64,000 nt of DNA from the NCBI RefSeq assembly GCF_026015965.1, contig NZ_CP110383.1, positions 715,808-779,807 on the forward strand, written 5' to 3'. Made by a program: the position numbers and the translations under genes. Each line of letters starts with the position of its first letter. Positions within the stretch are counted from its first letter, which is position 1. This document shows positions 26,901 through 34,968 of the stretch, one piece after another. The DNA comes from Selenomonas sputigena (GTDB taxonomy: Bacteria; Bacillota; Negativicutes; Selenomonadales; Selenomonadaceae). The notes beneath the pieces are model-generated. The model was not told the DNA's origin. It ran no database searches and worked only from the letters and a program-made list of their open reading frames with translations.

Positions 26901-27324
26901 CAGCAGCTAAAATGGATTCATCAAAGGCACGTTCCGTATAGGATTTGCCGTAGCAGTAGTCGATGAACTGGACAAATTCAAACAGGTTTGCCAGAGCAAG
27001 GATGGCTTCTTTATATGTAACTTGCTTATTCGTGTGTGCAGAGAAATTTCCAAGTTTAATGATGAAGCGAAGGCAATTTAGGATTTTATTATCGACAGAG
27101 TCTGTGAAGGATGGGTTATATACGAGGGCTGAGAAATTATCCTTGTAGGGGAGACGCAAAGTATCATCTACGGAATAGAGCCATTTTACGGCAAGTTCCG
27201 CACTTTTTCGGACACCAAGAGCAGAGAGTGCAGGGCTTACAGAGATAGACTTTTCTGCCTCAATGCAGGCCTCGGCAAAGGCTGCAAATTGCGTTTCCTT
27301 CTTCAAAAAGTCAAAGTTCGTCAT
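23965..27324 (-). CDS. hsdR: Type I restriction enzyme R subunit
   Basis: 1119 residues. An N-terminal DUF4145-like helical region, a PD-(D/E)xK nuclease (VDYVLYGNN ... AVVEAKK around 240-265), Walker A ATGSGKTRT near 370, DEAH (VIDEAHRSIF) near 470, SF2 motifs GLTATP and the motif VI-like MFGRGTRL, then a C-terminal HsdM-contact domain. It translocates and cleaves unmodified DNA as HsdR2M2S. It overlaps the silent hsdS cassette end by 14 bases and is last of the hsdMS...R order. Confidence 0.93.
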   Translation of the reverse strand: MTNFDFLKKETQFAAFAEACIEAEKSISVSPALSALGVRKSAELAVKWLYSVDDTLRLPYKDNFSALVYNPSFTDSVDNKILNCLRFIIKLGNFSAHTNKQVTYKEAILALANLFEFVQFIDYCYGKSYTERAFDESILAADKNQSISNKEWETLKDELSQKTKERESLAKEMFNLKAELAELRKKNEVTHTFAVSAAAAKTEADTRRTIIDVDLKEMGWTFGEDCLTEVSVSGMPSTAGGGRVDYVLYGNNHKPLAVVEAKKTGIDAEVGREQARLYADCLEQMTGQRPLIFYTNGYTTWFWDDTNYAPRKVYSVFAKRDMERIMNRRNQKKPFRQLAINDDISNRPYQKIAIQRACNEYGNNKRKVLWVMATGSGKTRTVISLIDVLLAHNYITNILFLADRIDLVRQAKKAFTMHMPNLSTCNLLERGDDKPTDRAIFSTYPTIMNAIDDMKTADGQKLFTPAHFDLIVIDEAHRSIFKKYRAIFEYFDALLIGLTATPKTDVDHNTYDFFDLENDMPTFAYEYEEALANKYLADYHCIEKLYSIPTEGISYDKLSPEDRERYEDAFDEDDDMPEFISSSEMDRVYFNANTTQRVLTEIMLKGIKVDGGDKLGKTIIFAKNHNHADFIKKQFDKLYPEYKGRFARVIDNKEKYRKKLLEDFEDKDKFPQIAISVDMLDTGIDVPEILNLVFYKPVFSKAKFWQMFGRGTRLCADLFGPGEDKKEFYIFDYMGNCTYFANNPKGKEVDGVTSLSELTFSLKVKMMKELQAIEYQQSDLIGYRKELVSEAVEAISALNSLQFQVRQNLEYVEKFSSIKAFECLEVISSEELVHNIAPLIPAVNEDESAKRLDVIMYRMMLSRAQHDDKAFDGYSKKIRLIAVKLSQKATIPDVIKAKDTLTAISTEEFWPNASIIKIESIRKELRGLMQYLKKEMKLKEINITDAVIFEREGERLGTGNTLDDYYERASRYVKENENTPVLVKLKNNLPLDDSDISILEEIFWHEVGSQEEYRKMLPEETQDMPLGKFVRSLTGLTQEAAQKAFSAFLDESVYSEEQIGLVKCIMDWLVQNGTMDRQDLSDSENLGGLSIGEVFEPNMIKNILAVIDGINTNAAPKAA

Positions 27325-27994
27325 GTTCTACGCTCCTTCGATGTAAACTTTTGCAAATCCGTCTGTCCGAATTTGTATACGATGAAAACATTGCTGATAG
27401 CAGGGCGGTTTTTAGCGAGATTTGTCGATGCATCAAAACAGCAAATTTCGATTTGTCGGCCTGTTCGACAAAGGCGGCAAATTCGTTTTGTAGGTCGAGG
27501 GGAGGGACAAATACAACAAGGGATTTTAGTCTTTCTTGCGATATGTTTGACATAGATTGCGCTGAACCCGTAGCCAGTTTTTTGATTTTCGGACGGAATA
27601 CATCGTGATTGATTAGCTTCCATAGAAAGATCGGATGAATGTTTTTGTTAGGAATCAATCGAAAAATCAAGTCTGGCATCATCAAATTTTCGGGAGTTTG
27701 CCAAACATAAGCACACATTCCGACAAGGTCAGGTGTATTTTTTCTCGTAAATAATAAATCTCCCGCATGAATCTCTGCTTGTTTTACAAAATCAGCATCT
27801 GAATGAAGAGCTTTATTTTCTTGAGGGTTGTATACGCCATAAGTTGCAGCACTTAATTTGAGTAGCCCAGGGGATGTTCCTTGCCGTTCGTTGCTATCAC
27901 ATATAAAACTCTTTCCGCTTTCGATTTTTTGTAAACATTCACTAAGGAAACCCATTTTCCACCCCTTCGGATTCGTCACAGGGTCACCGAACAA
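27311..27994 (-). pseudogene. Silent hsdS target-recognition cassette
   Basis: About 227 codons with only TTG (27994) as start; homology to hsdS begins at about 28012, directly after the integrase stop. It contains FGDPVTNPKGW, one target-recognition domain, then PPLDLQNEFAAFVEQADKSK, the same flanks as the second half of the hsdS at 29058-30158, but a different recognition domain between. The extreme C-terminus departs from HsdS. Best read as a donor cassette for recognition-domain swapping. Confidence 0.7.
27444..27506 (-). repeat. Direct repeat inside hsdS cassettes, copy 1
   Basis: About 62 bases identical to 29128-29190, coding LDLQNEFAAFVEQADKSK. Confidence 0.9.
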
Positions 27995-28012
27995 CTCTAT
28001 AAACCGTGATTT
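27957..28012 (-). repeat. Direct repeat at hsdS recombination border, copy 1
   Basis: About 56 bases with roughly 90 percent identity to 29631-29686, coding KSRF..FGDPVTNPKGW. Confidence 0.85.
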
Positions 28013-28017
28013 GAAAC

Positions 28018-29013
28018 CTATGCGATGTACCTGCGATGCGAGATTTTCACATTGTTTTGATCGACCATAGCATATTCCATCGTGGTGTCAATTTTGCTAT
28101 GACCTAAGAGCTGCTGAACTTGCTCGATGGGCATACCTTTATCGATGGCTTTCGTGGCTAGGGTACGGCGGAACTTATGCGGATGTACCTTTGGGATTCC
28201 CAGCATACGCCCCATATTTCGGAGGCGAATCTCTACGCCGCTGATTTGCAAACGATGATGGGGGTTCAAAAGAGAGACGAAGAGAGCCGGGTCATCGTCC
28301 GAGCGGCTGTCCAGATAATTTTTTAAGTGAATTTTCGTTCGTGCATCGAAGTACACGGGACGCTCTTTGCTGCCTTTCCCCAATACGACGCACTCCCGGC
28401 TTTCGAAGTCGATATCAGCGCGATTGAGCCTTACCAATTCACCAACACGCATTCCCGTGGAAGCCAGGAGATCAATCATAGCTAAATCTCGGATATTGGT
28501 GCAATTATCCCGCATTTGCTCCAAAGCCTCGTCCGTGTAAGTTTCTTTGACAACTTTAGCCGTCTTGATTTTGTGGATGCGACGCACCGGACTTTTAAGG
28601 ATGTAGTTCTCTTCCTCCAGCCAGGCAAAAAAACTAGAGAGAATGCGCCGGATATTATCGATATTCGCCTTGCTGCACTGATGCTTCTCTTGATAGTCTG
28701 ACAGATATTTCCGTAAATCATCTGTGGTGATATGGGTGACGTGATTTTCGAGGCTATCCAACACCTTGCGGAGAGTGGTCTGATAGTAGCGGATAGTTTT
28801 TTCACTGCATCCTTCCACCTTCTTGGCAGCGATAAACGTGGCAATCAGTTCGTCGTTGGTCACCGTGTCCATAGGATCGCTTGTCCTCGGGCAATCAATG
28901 ATTTCTTTGTCGATCAAGCATCGTGTCAACACCGTTTGAAGGTGTGCCATTTGGGCGTTATCTAAAAAAGGGAGCATTCCTTGCATGATTTCGGTCATCA
29001 GATGCTCTTTCAT
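28018..29013 (-). CDS. Tyrosine recombinase within hsd locus
   Basis: 331 residues: SAM-like N-terminal core-binding domain (TFIAAKKVEGCSEKTIRYYQTTL) and catalytic domain with Arg (STGMRVGELVRLNR), H-x-x-R (HPHKFRRTLAT), LLGHSKIDTT and Tyr (MEYAMV). Members of this XerD-like group sit in type I loci and move hsdS target-recognition segments. Here it lies between the expressed hsdS and a silent cassette, all on the same strand. The gene could also be an element integrase, but no attachment site is visible. Confidence 0.88.
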   Translation of the reverse strand: MKEHLMTEIMQGMLPFLDNAQMAHLQTVLTRCLIDKEIIDCPRTSDPMDTVTNDELIATFIAAKKVEGCSEKTIRYYQTTLRKVLDSLENHVTHITTDDLRKYLSDYQEKHQCSKANIDNIRRILSSFFAWLEEENYILKSPVRRIHKIKTAKVVKETYTDEALEQMRDNCTNIRDLAMIDLLASTGMRVGELVRLNRADIDFESRECVVLGKGSKERPVYFDARTKIHLKNYLDSRSDDDPALFVSLLNPHHRLQISGVEIRLRNMGRMLGIPKVHPHKFRRTLATKAIDKGMPIEQVQQLLGHSKIDTTMEYAMVDQNNVKISHRRYIA

Positions 29014-29057
29014 ATTGAATTACCTCTTTCTACCGACCACTGACGCCACAGATTTAA

Positions 29058-30158
29058 TCAACCAAAATACTTTTGCAGTAGGGCTTCTTTCAGTAATTCG
29101 TGCTTTTTTAAGAGTTCTTGGATTACCAATTTCGATTTGTCGGCCTGTTCGACAAAGGCGGCAAATTCGTTTTGTAGGTCGAGGGGAGGAAGTGGAACAT
29201 ATAATCCTGACAGAATTTGTTGATTGAGATTCTGTATGTTGGCACCTCTGCCAGTCATTCTATGTCGCATTGATTCGTGTTTGAGAACCTGCAACAGATA
29301 ACTAATAGTCAACCGCTCTTTATCGGCAAGTCGAAAGCGTATGCAAAAACCACTGAACACAGTTGGTATCTCGTTGGGATAAACAGCCAAACAACGTCCC
29401 ACCAGATTTTTATTGCCATTTGAGCGAACGAAGACAATATCTTCATTCTGTAATAGATATTCTTTAGAAGGCTTATCATTGAGTGAAACGATCGGAAGTG
29501 TTGATGTATCATCAATAATAGATAAATTTTGAAAATCTCCGACGCCTAGACAATGTAATTCAACACCGTTTTCCCCCTTATGAAAATTCATGCCGTTTTT
29601 GCAGTCCCCCATATCCGATAACGGCGCAATTTCCCACCCCTTCGGATTCGTCACAGGATCACCGAACATCTCTACAAACCGTGACTTTACGAGCTCTTCA
29701 AGATGGGCTATTTGTGCGTGGAGTGTGTCTATCGCTTTATCGACTAGGATCAATATGCTTGAGATTTCTTGCTGTTTATCTCTGGATGGGATGTTAAGCG
29801 GCTCATGCTTGTAGTCTTTAAAATAAATGTGTGGAATCGTGGATCCAGTGTAGTATTTTTCAAGATGCATGAATTGTACTGCATAATAGAGGTAATTGAC
29901 ATCAATGCTATCTTTGGGTAGCAGATATTGCATTGTGCCTATAACCGAGGAATACGGTGGCAAAGAAAACACACGCCCGATGCCAGCTCCGTCTTTGACC
30001 ACGGCTATATATTGCTGCTCCTGCTTATAAAAATTTACAAACCCAATGAGTCCACTTGCCCCATAGATGGGATATTGTCCTTTGTGACCCACTAAATCTT
30101 TTTGGGCGATATTTGATGACATCGAGCTACACGCATCCGCCAATGTTGACAGGCTCAT
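29058..30158 (-). CDS. hsdS: Type I specificity subunit HsdS
   Basis: 366 residues with two target-recognition domains separated by a conserved helix (VDKAIDTLHAQIAHLEELVKSRFVEMFGDP) and ended by another (AFVEQADKSKLVIQELLKKHELLKEALLQ). The first half (GHKGQYPIYGASGLIGF) and second half read different half-sites. Start overlaps the previous half-hsdS by 4 bases. It directs methylation and restriction by HsdM/HsdR. The second recognition domain is bounded by the direct repeats shared with the silent cassette. Confidence 0.88.
   Translation of the reverse strand: MSLSTLADACSSMSSNIAQKDLVGHKGQYPIYGASGLIGFVNFYKQEQQYIAVVKDGAGIGRVFSLPPYSSVIGTMQYLLPKDSIDVNYLYYAVQFMHLEKYYTGSTIPHIYFKDYKHEPLNIPSRDKQQEISSILILVDKAIDTLHAQIAHLEELVKSRFVEMFGDPVTNPKGWEIAPLSDMGDCKNGMNFHKGENGVELHCLGVGDFQNLSIIDDTSTLPIVSLNDKPSKEYLLQNEDIVFVRSNGNKNLVGRCLAVYPNEIPTVFSGFCIRFRLADKERLTISYLLQVLKHESMRHRMTGRGANIQNLNQQILSGLYVPLPPLDLQNEFAAFVEQADKSKLVIQELLKKHELLKEALLQKYFG
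29128..29190 (-). repeat. Direct repeat inside hsdS, copy 2
   Basis: Partner of 27444-27506, same orientation. Confidence 0.9.
29631..29686 (-). repeat. Direct repeat at hsdS recombination border, copy 2
   Basis: Partner of 27957-28012, same orientation, 1674 bases apart; recombination between them would excise the integrase and swap the recognition domain. Confidence 0.85.
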
Positions 30159-30697
30159 GCCGCCACCTCCTCAAAGTCAGCGACAAGCCGTGATTTGACG
30201 AGATCCTCAGTCTTTTCCGTCAGAAGATTGCACATCTCAATCGCTTGGTCTATGTCCTCCAGATTTTTCACAATCTCTCGCTGTTCTTCTAAAGAAATCA
30301 ACGGGATTTCAATATTCTCAAGTATGCCTTTTGAAATAGCTTTGAATGTACTCCCTGTTCCTTTTGCATTTAGTTCAGGCACACGACTACTCAAGAAATA
30401 AAATATATAATCTTTCAGGCATTTTAATGAAACAACCTGTATTGCCGCTAAACCTCGCCCTATGCAACATTCTTGATCTGCAACATTTAATGCGCCGATA
30501 GGAGCACGTACAGAAATTAGAATATCGTCTTTATGGGCATATTTTTTAGGGGATGAACACCAAACTCTTACATTTGGATGTGCTTTTCCAAAATCGGCAT
30601 TTCCCTGAAAAAAAGGAATACCTTCGCGCACAATATTATAAGATGCAGAATCTGGGGACTGTCCCATCGTTATGGTAGCAATTTCATTGAGTTTCAT
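30155..30697 (-). CDS. hsdS: Half-length HsdS specificity protein
   Basis: 180 residues with a single target-recognition domain (ITMGQSPDSASYN, GIPFFQGNADFG, GTGSTFKAISKGILENIEIPLI) and one conserved helix (LEEQREIVKNLEDIDQAIEM). Half-S proteins can dimerise to give a functional symmetric S. Overlaps hsdM by 4 bases upstream and the longer hsdS by 4 bases downstream, so all three are coupled. It may be a product of cassette rearrangement. Confidence 0.82.
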   Translation of the reverse strand: MKLNEIATITMGQSPDSASYNIVREGIPFFQGNADFGKAHPNVRVWCSSPKKYAHKDDILISVRAPIGALNVADQECCIGRGLAAIQVVSLKCLKDYIFYFLSSRVPELNAKGTGSTFKAISKGILENIEIPLISLEEQREIVKNLEDIDQAIEMCNLLTEKTEDLVKSRLVADFEEVAA

Positions 30698-32184
30698 AGT
30701 CGCTCCTCCAGCCGTGTCAGAACATCGTCCAATTTGTGATAAAGTCCTCGAATGTCCTGCATAATCTCCGCAACAGGTGGATACTCCAGAGGCGTATACT
30801 CAATCTTCTTGTATTTATTGATGGACAGGTCATAACCGTTTTGCCGGATTTCCTCCGCCGACACCATAAAACTCTGGTCGGTGCGGCTGCGGCTTTTTTC
30901 GGCATCAAGATTTTCAAAACGCGTTACGATATCATTGATGTCGCCGCCTGTTCCTAAATCATCTCGCTTATCGTCGAGCGAATATCCGTCGGATTTCATG
31001 TCATAGAACCAAACGTCATCCGTACCGCCGGAACCTGTCTTGGTGAAAATGAGGATGGCTGTTGATACCCCGGAATAAGGCTTGAAAACGCCAGATGGCA
31101 TGGAGATGACCGCTGAGAGTTTGTTGTTGTCAACCAGTTCTTTCCGTAAATCCTTATGTGCCCTGGACGATCCGAAGAGGACTCCATCCGGGACGATGCA
31201 AGCGCAACGGCCTCCTGCGTCAAGCAATCGCAGGAAAAGCGCCACAAAAAGCAGCTCTGTTTTCTTCGTATCAACTTTCGATATGAGATTGGCCGCTACG
31301 GTATTGTTGTCCAGCGATCCCTTAAACGGGGGATTGGCGAGGATGAGAGTGTATTGATCTGCGTCGGTGTTGTTTTTCGACAGGGAATCGTTGAAACGAA
31401 TATTCGCATTGTCCATGCCGTGAAGGATGGTGTTCATGGCCGTGATTCGGAGCATGGTTTGGTCGGTGTCGTAGCCTGTGAACATTTCATCTTGAAAATG
31501 GTCACGAATTTTCCGGTTGGTACGTAGCTGAGAATCATAATGCTCCTTGATGAAATTTCCGGCTCCCACGAGGAAGCCGCCTGTGCCGCAGGCCGGATCT
31601 ATGATAAAATCCTTTAGCGTCGGCTTCATCATGCGCACCATCATCCGGATAATGTGGCGCGGCGTGCGGAATTGTCCGATGCGCCCGGCAGTCTGGATTC
31701 TGCCGATCATATATTCGTAGAGATCGCCCTTGAGGTCTTTGTCTTTCAACGGAAGTTCATCAATGGCGGTGACGACTTTTTCTGTGATGAGAGGATTCGG
31801 CAGGGCGAAGGTGGCGTCCTGCATATAGCGGGCATAGGCGCTCTTGCGGCTGTCTTTTTCCCTAGGATTTGGTTCTCCTTTCAAGGTTTTAATGAAGGGA
31901 AACACCTTCGTCCCCAGTATTTCGTGTATCTCCTCGGCCTTTTTGTCTCGGAAGATATGCCACCGCATGGCTTGTCCTTCGTCGTTTTGGGGGAATATTC
32001 GTCTGCCGTTCGCAATGCCCAAGAGAGCGTCATTCTTTTCATTATCTGTTTCAACATCATCTAAAGACTTAATGAAAAAAAGATACGTAAGCTGCTCAAT
32101 GACGGTCAAAGGATTCGCCAGCCCGTAAGAGTACATATCATTCCAGATGCTGTCGATTTTGTTTTTGAGTTCGCCCGTAATCAA
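30694..32184 (-). CDS. hsdM: Type I modification subunit HsdM
   Basis: 496 residues. N-terminal helical HsdM domain (YLFFIKSLDDVE), GQFRTPRHIIRMMV, SAM motif DPACGTGGFLVGA and catalytic ANPPF. Adenine-N6 methylase core of the complex. First gene of the hsd operon; its start at 32184 is 38 bases beyond the ImmA stop, so transcription may come from the immR/immA promoter or a local one. Complete and apparently functional. Confidence 0.93.
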   Translation of the reverse strand: MITGELKNKIDSIWNDMYSYGLANPLTVIEQLTYLFFIKSLDDVETDNEKNDALLGIANGRRIFPQNDEGQAMRWHIFRDKKAEEIHEILGTKVFPFIKTLKGEPNPREKDSRKSAYARYMQDATFALPNPLITEKVVTAIDELPLKDKDLKGDLYEYMIGRIQTAGRIGQFRTPRHIIRMMVRMMKPTLKDFIIDPACGTGGFLVGAGNFIKEHYDSQLRTNRKIRDHFQDEMFTGYDTDQTMLRITAMNTILHGMDNANIRFNDSLSKNNTDADQYTLILANPPFKGSLDNNTVAANLISKVDTKKTELLFVALFLRLLDAGGRCACIVPDGVLFGSSRAHKDLRKELVDNNKLSAVISMPSGVFKPYSGVSTAILIFTKTGSGGTDDVWFYDMKSDGYSLDDKRDDLGTGGDINDIVTRFENLDAEKSRSRTDQSFMVSAEEIRQNGYDLSINKYKKIEYTPLEYPPVAEIMQDIRGLYHKLDDVLTRLEERL

Positions 32185-32222
32185 CGCCTTCCTCCTAACT
32201 TATATACATAGTTTACGCTTCA

Positions 32223-33155
32223 TTAGAGTTCACATTGTTCAAAGCAGAAGCCCTGCCTGATACGGAAAACCATCGCGCCGCACTGTTCGCAGAAAACAGT
32301 ATCACATTTTTGACGATTGCCGCATGGTTTGTTTTCTGAGTTCTTTGGTGATGGCTTCAGAACCGTGCCGCAGTAAGGGCAGTAGTTCGCACTGCTGCTG
32401 TGCCGTCCGCCACAGTAGGGGCATTCGTCGGGATGCCGCAGAAATCTTGCCTTGGGTTTGATATACTTGGGACGTGGTTGATTTTGCGAGATAAACTCTG
32501 GCATCAATATATCATCCTTGTCCATGCAGACCGTGATTTCCTTGCAGTAATCGGCAAATCGCTCCTGTGTCAGAATGACATTGGTTGGGATAAATTGATA
32601 ATCCTCCGTGGCCTTGACATATCTGTTCTGCGCCGCCTTATCAGAAATGCCGCAGATCATAGTGATGGCTTTTTCGTCATACACATCGAGACTGCGCATC
32701 AGCCACTTTGAGGCCAGCACCTCCCCGGCGAACATATCTGCTTCAAATTCCAGCTGATCGTACAGTTCCAGCGGAAGCTCTGATTTGACGATTTTTGTCA
32801 GATGGTTGTCTCGCAGATGTCCCAAGTATATATGCCCAATCTCATGTAGCTTCGTCCAAAGCAGCCGGCCAGGAGGTATAGTATCGGCAGCATTGATGAG
32901 GATTCTATACTTGTTTGCCTTTACATCGTACATTGACAGCCCGTCTTGACTGCGCATGACGTGGTCTAGGACATGCTGCTCGTTTTCACCAATTTCGTGG
33001 GCAAGTTGATGGACGTACTTGAGCTCCCAATTGTGGTGCTGGTTGATGATATCCTCCGGATTCACCGGGAGCCAACGGATATCATGCTCACGGAGGAATT
33101 GATGAGCGCTGCAGAAAATACGCAGTGCACGTTCACTGCTGCTTGGAAAAGGCAT
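32223..33155 (-). CDS. immA: ImmA/IrrE metallopeptidase with C-terminal zinc ribbons
   Basis: 310 residues. The ImmA domain has HEIGHIYLGH (HExxH) and a downstream Glu in EFEADMFAGEVL for zinc. In ICEBs1-like elements ImmA cleaves ImmR to induce the element. Unusually, a C-terminal 80-residue extension carries CPYCGGRH, NYCPYCG and CDTVFCEQCG, two or three zinc ribbons that may sense DNA or partner proteins. Overlaps immR by 23 bases. Confidence 0.85.
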   Translation of the reverse strand: MPFPSSSERALRIFCSAHQFLREHDIRWLPVNPEDIINQHHNWELKYVHQLAHEIGENEQHVLDHVMRSQDGLSMYDVKANKYRILINAADTIPPGRLLWTKLHEIGHIYLGHLRDNHLTKIVKSELPLELYDQLEFEADMFAGEVLASKWLMRSLDVYDEKAITMICGISDKAAQNRYVKATEDYQFIPTNVILTQERFADYCKEITVCMDKDDILMPEFISQNQPRPKYIKPKARFLRHPDECPYCGGRHSSSANYCPYCGTVLKPSPKNSENKPCGNRQKCDTVFCEQCGAMVFRIRQGFCFEQCEL

Positions 33156-33639
33156 CAGGATAAAGCGACTCCATGACTTTCTTTACCTTCTCCAAGTCTT
33201 CGTCCGTCAAAGTGGCTCCAGCTTTGACGATGGCTTTTAGCTTGGGATTTTGTACGAAATCGGCAATGGTGCTATCGTCTTCCGTAGCGCGGAAAGCAGC
33301 CTGCGTTTTGGCAAGAGCGGCCGCATCGATGAACTGACTGCTGTTTGCCGTCCTTGCTACAGCGCGAATTTCATCGTCGTTGGCTTTCACATCACTGACC
33401 TTAAGTTTCGTGATAGCGGATTCTATTTGCTCCCTTTTTTGAATATTGACCATTGTTTCCAAGGGGACATCCAAGACAACCGCGATCTTTGCAAGCATAT
33501 CCACTTGCGGTTCTCGCGCACCAGACTCAATATAGTCGATGTAAGATTTGGATATTCCTGTCCTGGTGCTGAGGTTTTTGGCAGAAATCTTTTTGTTTCG
33601 CCGTTCATCTTTGATGTAAGCGCCCAGTTTTAAACCCAT
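33133..33639 (-). CDS. immR: ImmR-like XRE repressor
   Basis: 168 residues with an N-terminal helix-turn-helix (ISAKNLSTRTGISKSYIDYIESGAREP) and a C-terminal region that would be the ImmA cleavage target. It likely represses the divergent early promoter at 33673-33701 through the ACCACAAATAGTGGT-type sites. Pairing with ImmA marks the immunity region of the prophage. Confidence 0.87.
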   Translation of the reverse strand: MGLKLGAYIKDERRNKKISAKNLSTRTGISKSYIDYIESGAREPQVDMLAKIAVVLDVPLETMVNIQKREQIESAITKLKVSDVKANDDEIRAVARTANSSQFIDAAALAKTQAAFRATEDDSTIADFVQNPKLKAIVKAGATLTDEDLEKVKKVMESLYPDAFSKQQ

Positions 33640-33672
33640 GATAGCCTCCTTTCGATAAGTGTGATAATAATG

Positions 33673-33701
33673 TTGACAATGACCACAAATAGTGGTAATA
33701 T
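33673..33701 (+). promoter_or_regulatory. Early promoter with repressor site in spacer
   Basis: TTGACA, 17 bases, TAATAT. The spacer contains ACCACAAATAGTGGT (33682-33696), an inverted repeat that fits ImmR binding. Confidence 0.7.
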
Positions 33702-33767
33702 GTAATGGTTGAATGATTGATGGTCAAGCTCGTGCAATAGAAAGCGCGAGTTTTTATTTGACCACAG

Positions 33768-33785
33768 CCTACCACAAATAGTAGG
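33768..33785. promoter_or_regulatory. Second ImmR-type operator
   Basis: CCTACCACAAATAGTAGG shares CCACAAATAGT with the first site 86 bases away. A TTGACA on the minus strand (33788-33793) suggests it overlaps the immR promoter. Confidence 0.6.
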
Positions 33786-33823
33786 CATTTGTCAATAAAA
33801 ATCTACATTGGGGGAGGAATTCT

Positions 33824-34003
33824 ATGAGAGTGTTTCGGAAAGTCGGCGAAGGAATGGAAGAGGTGCGGAATTTGGACAAAAAGCGTGTCTTTGACAAGAG
33901 TAAGGATGATAGACTTATTGAGATTCGTCGTCAGCATTGCGTTACGAGAATCACAGCGAATGCCGACAAGACGATGAACATCTCTCATTGTTACGAGAAA
34001 TAA
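33824..34003 (+). CDS. Small early protein, 59 residues
   Basis: ATG 33824 follows GGGGGAGGAATTCT, one of the strongest ribosome sites in the window. Basic, soluble product (MRVFRKVGEGMEEVRNLDKK..., ending NISHCYEK). First gene of the rightward early operon, 40 bases after the operator. Small early proteins at this place are often Xis-like or anti-repressors, but no helix-turn-helix is obvious and the family is unknown. A terminator follows immediately. Confidence 0.65.
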   Translation: MRVFRKVGEGMEEVRNLDKKRVFDKSKDDRLIEIRRQHCVTRITANADKTMNISHCYEK

Positions 34004-34022
34004 ATATTTATCCGCGAGAGCG

Positions 34023-34075
34023 CCAGACGACAGTGCGGGTACCGACCAGTTATCGGTATCTCGCTGTCGTTTTTT
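34023..34075 (+). terminator. Terminator after first early gene
   Basis: ACGACAGTGCGGGTACCGA pairs imperfectly with TCGGTATCTCGCTGTCGT and is followed by TTTTTTA. Confidence 0.65.
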
Positions 34076-34224
34076 ATTTAGAAGAATAATAGCGAAGCCT
34101 TAGTGAGCACAAGGGCATTTCATATGTATGCGCTTCTATGTAGAAAGATTTCTAAGGAGGTGATAGGAAAAATCAAATTCGGTTTCCCTAAGTAGTCAAT
34201 CTGTTGTCCAAGATGGCCATAGGA

Positions 34225-34344
34225 CGGCGGGATGCGGATAGGGATGCTGACAGGTAACGAGCTTGTCAGTAGCTCTATGCTCCCACCGTGCTTCTTTACG
34301 CCCATTTTCGGATAGAAGCCCATGCGTAGTTTTGCATCCCGCCG
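34225..34344 (+). ncRNA. Candidate structured leader RNA (three-way junction)
   Basis: CGGCGGGATGC (34225-34235) is perfectly complementary to GCATCCCGCCG (34334-34344). Between them are two further stems: CTGACA/TGTCAG (about 34246-34269, extended by GGGA/TCCC) and GCTTCT/AGAAGC (about 34289-34318). The structure ends 29 bases before the 34374 start. Nothing else is seen in 34076-34373. No known riboswitch class recognised. Confidence 0.45.
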
Positions 34345-34373
34345 TTCGGCAAGAACGAAAGGAAGGCAAAACT

Positions 34374-34919
34374 ATGAGCGACACCATCAAAGACTATTTC
34401 ATTCCGCTGGAAGTCGATTCCCAAATGATTCGGGATTTCGACATTGATCGAAAGACGGTCAAATGGCGTATGGTTGGCAATCGTCGGGTAAGAGTCGTGA
34501 TGATTCCGGTGACGGAGGATGTGTATCGCGAGTATATGCGTACGACATGGCGCGAGCAGAAGCAGGAGATACGGGCGAAGAGCCTTTGCATTTATAAGGA
34601 TTGGGAAAATGCCTGTGACCATGACTGCGAACATTGCACACAGCCTGTATTTTTAGAATCCTCCATCAACTTTATGGAGGATGACGAACGGCTTTCCGTC
34701 AATCTGGAGGATTCCTGCATTGAAAAGATCATGTTGGAGCAGCTGGCTGAAGCGATGGAGGAGCTTACTCCTGCAGAGCGGGATTTGCTTGAACGAATCA
34801 AAGCAGGAGAATCCGAGCGCACCATCGCAAAAGCTCTCGGCTACAAGTCTAAGATGAGTATTCGTAAGAAAAAAGAAAAACTTTTCGCCCTTCTCCGAAA
34901 AAAATTGGGAATGTGGTGA
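34374..34919 (+). CDS. Phage sigma-70-region-4-like HTH protein
   Basis: 181 residues from ATG 34374 (AAGGAAGG upstream). The C-terminal half (ELTPAERDLLERIKAGESERTIAKALGYKSKMSIRKKKEKLFALLRKKLG) is a sigma region 4-type helix-turn-helix; the middle has CDHDCEHC, a possible metal site. Such proteins act as phage or element transcription regulators. It lies behind the structured leader, which may control it. Not a complete sigma factor, since regions 1-2 are absent. Confidence 0.7.
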   Translation: MSDTIKDYFIPLEVDSQMIRDFDIDRKTVKWRMVGNRRVRVVMIPVTEDVYREYMRTTWREQKQEIRAKSLCIYKDWENACDHDCEHCTQPVFLESSINFMEDDERLSVNLEDSCIEKIMLEQLAEAMEELTPAERDLLERIKAGESERTIAKALGYKSKMSIRKKKEKLFALLRKKLGMW

Positions 34920-34963
34920 CCATTTCGCCGGTTTCTGTCCGCCCTCTAGTGAAAGGGGGGAAC
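34913..34963 (+). repeat. Hairpin-containing intergenic repeat, copy 1
   Basis: Shares GTGGTGACCA, TTTCTGTCCGCCCTC and a GGGGG arm with 40168-40220. CCCTCT/AGGG forms a small stem just before the next start. Confidence 0.75.
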
Positions 34964-34968
34964 AAGTG

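Noticed and set aside
28018-29013. Integrase of the large prophage
   Set aside because: It sits inside the hsd operon between two hsdS cassettes sharing direct repeats; a role in recognition-domain exchange fits better, though prophage integration cannot be fully excluded.
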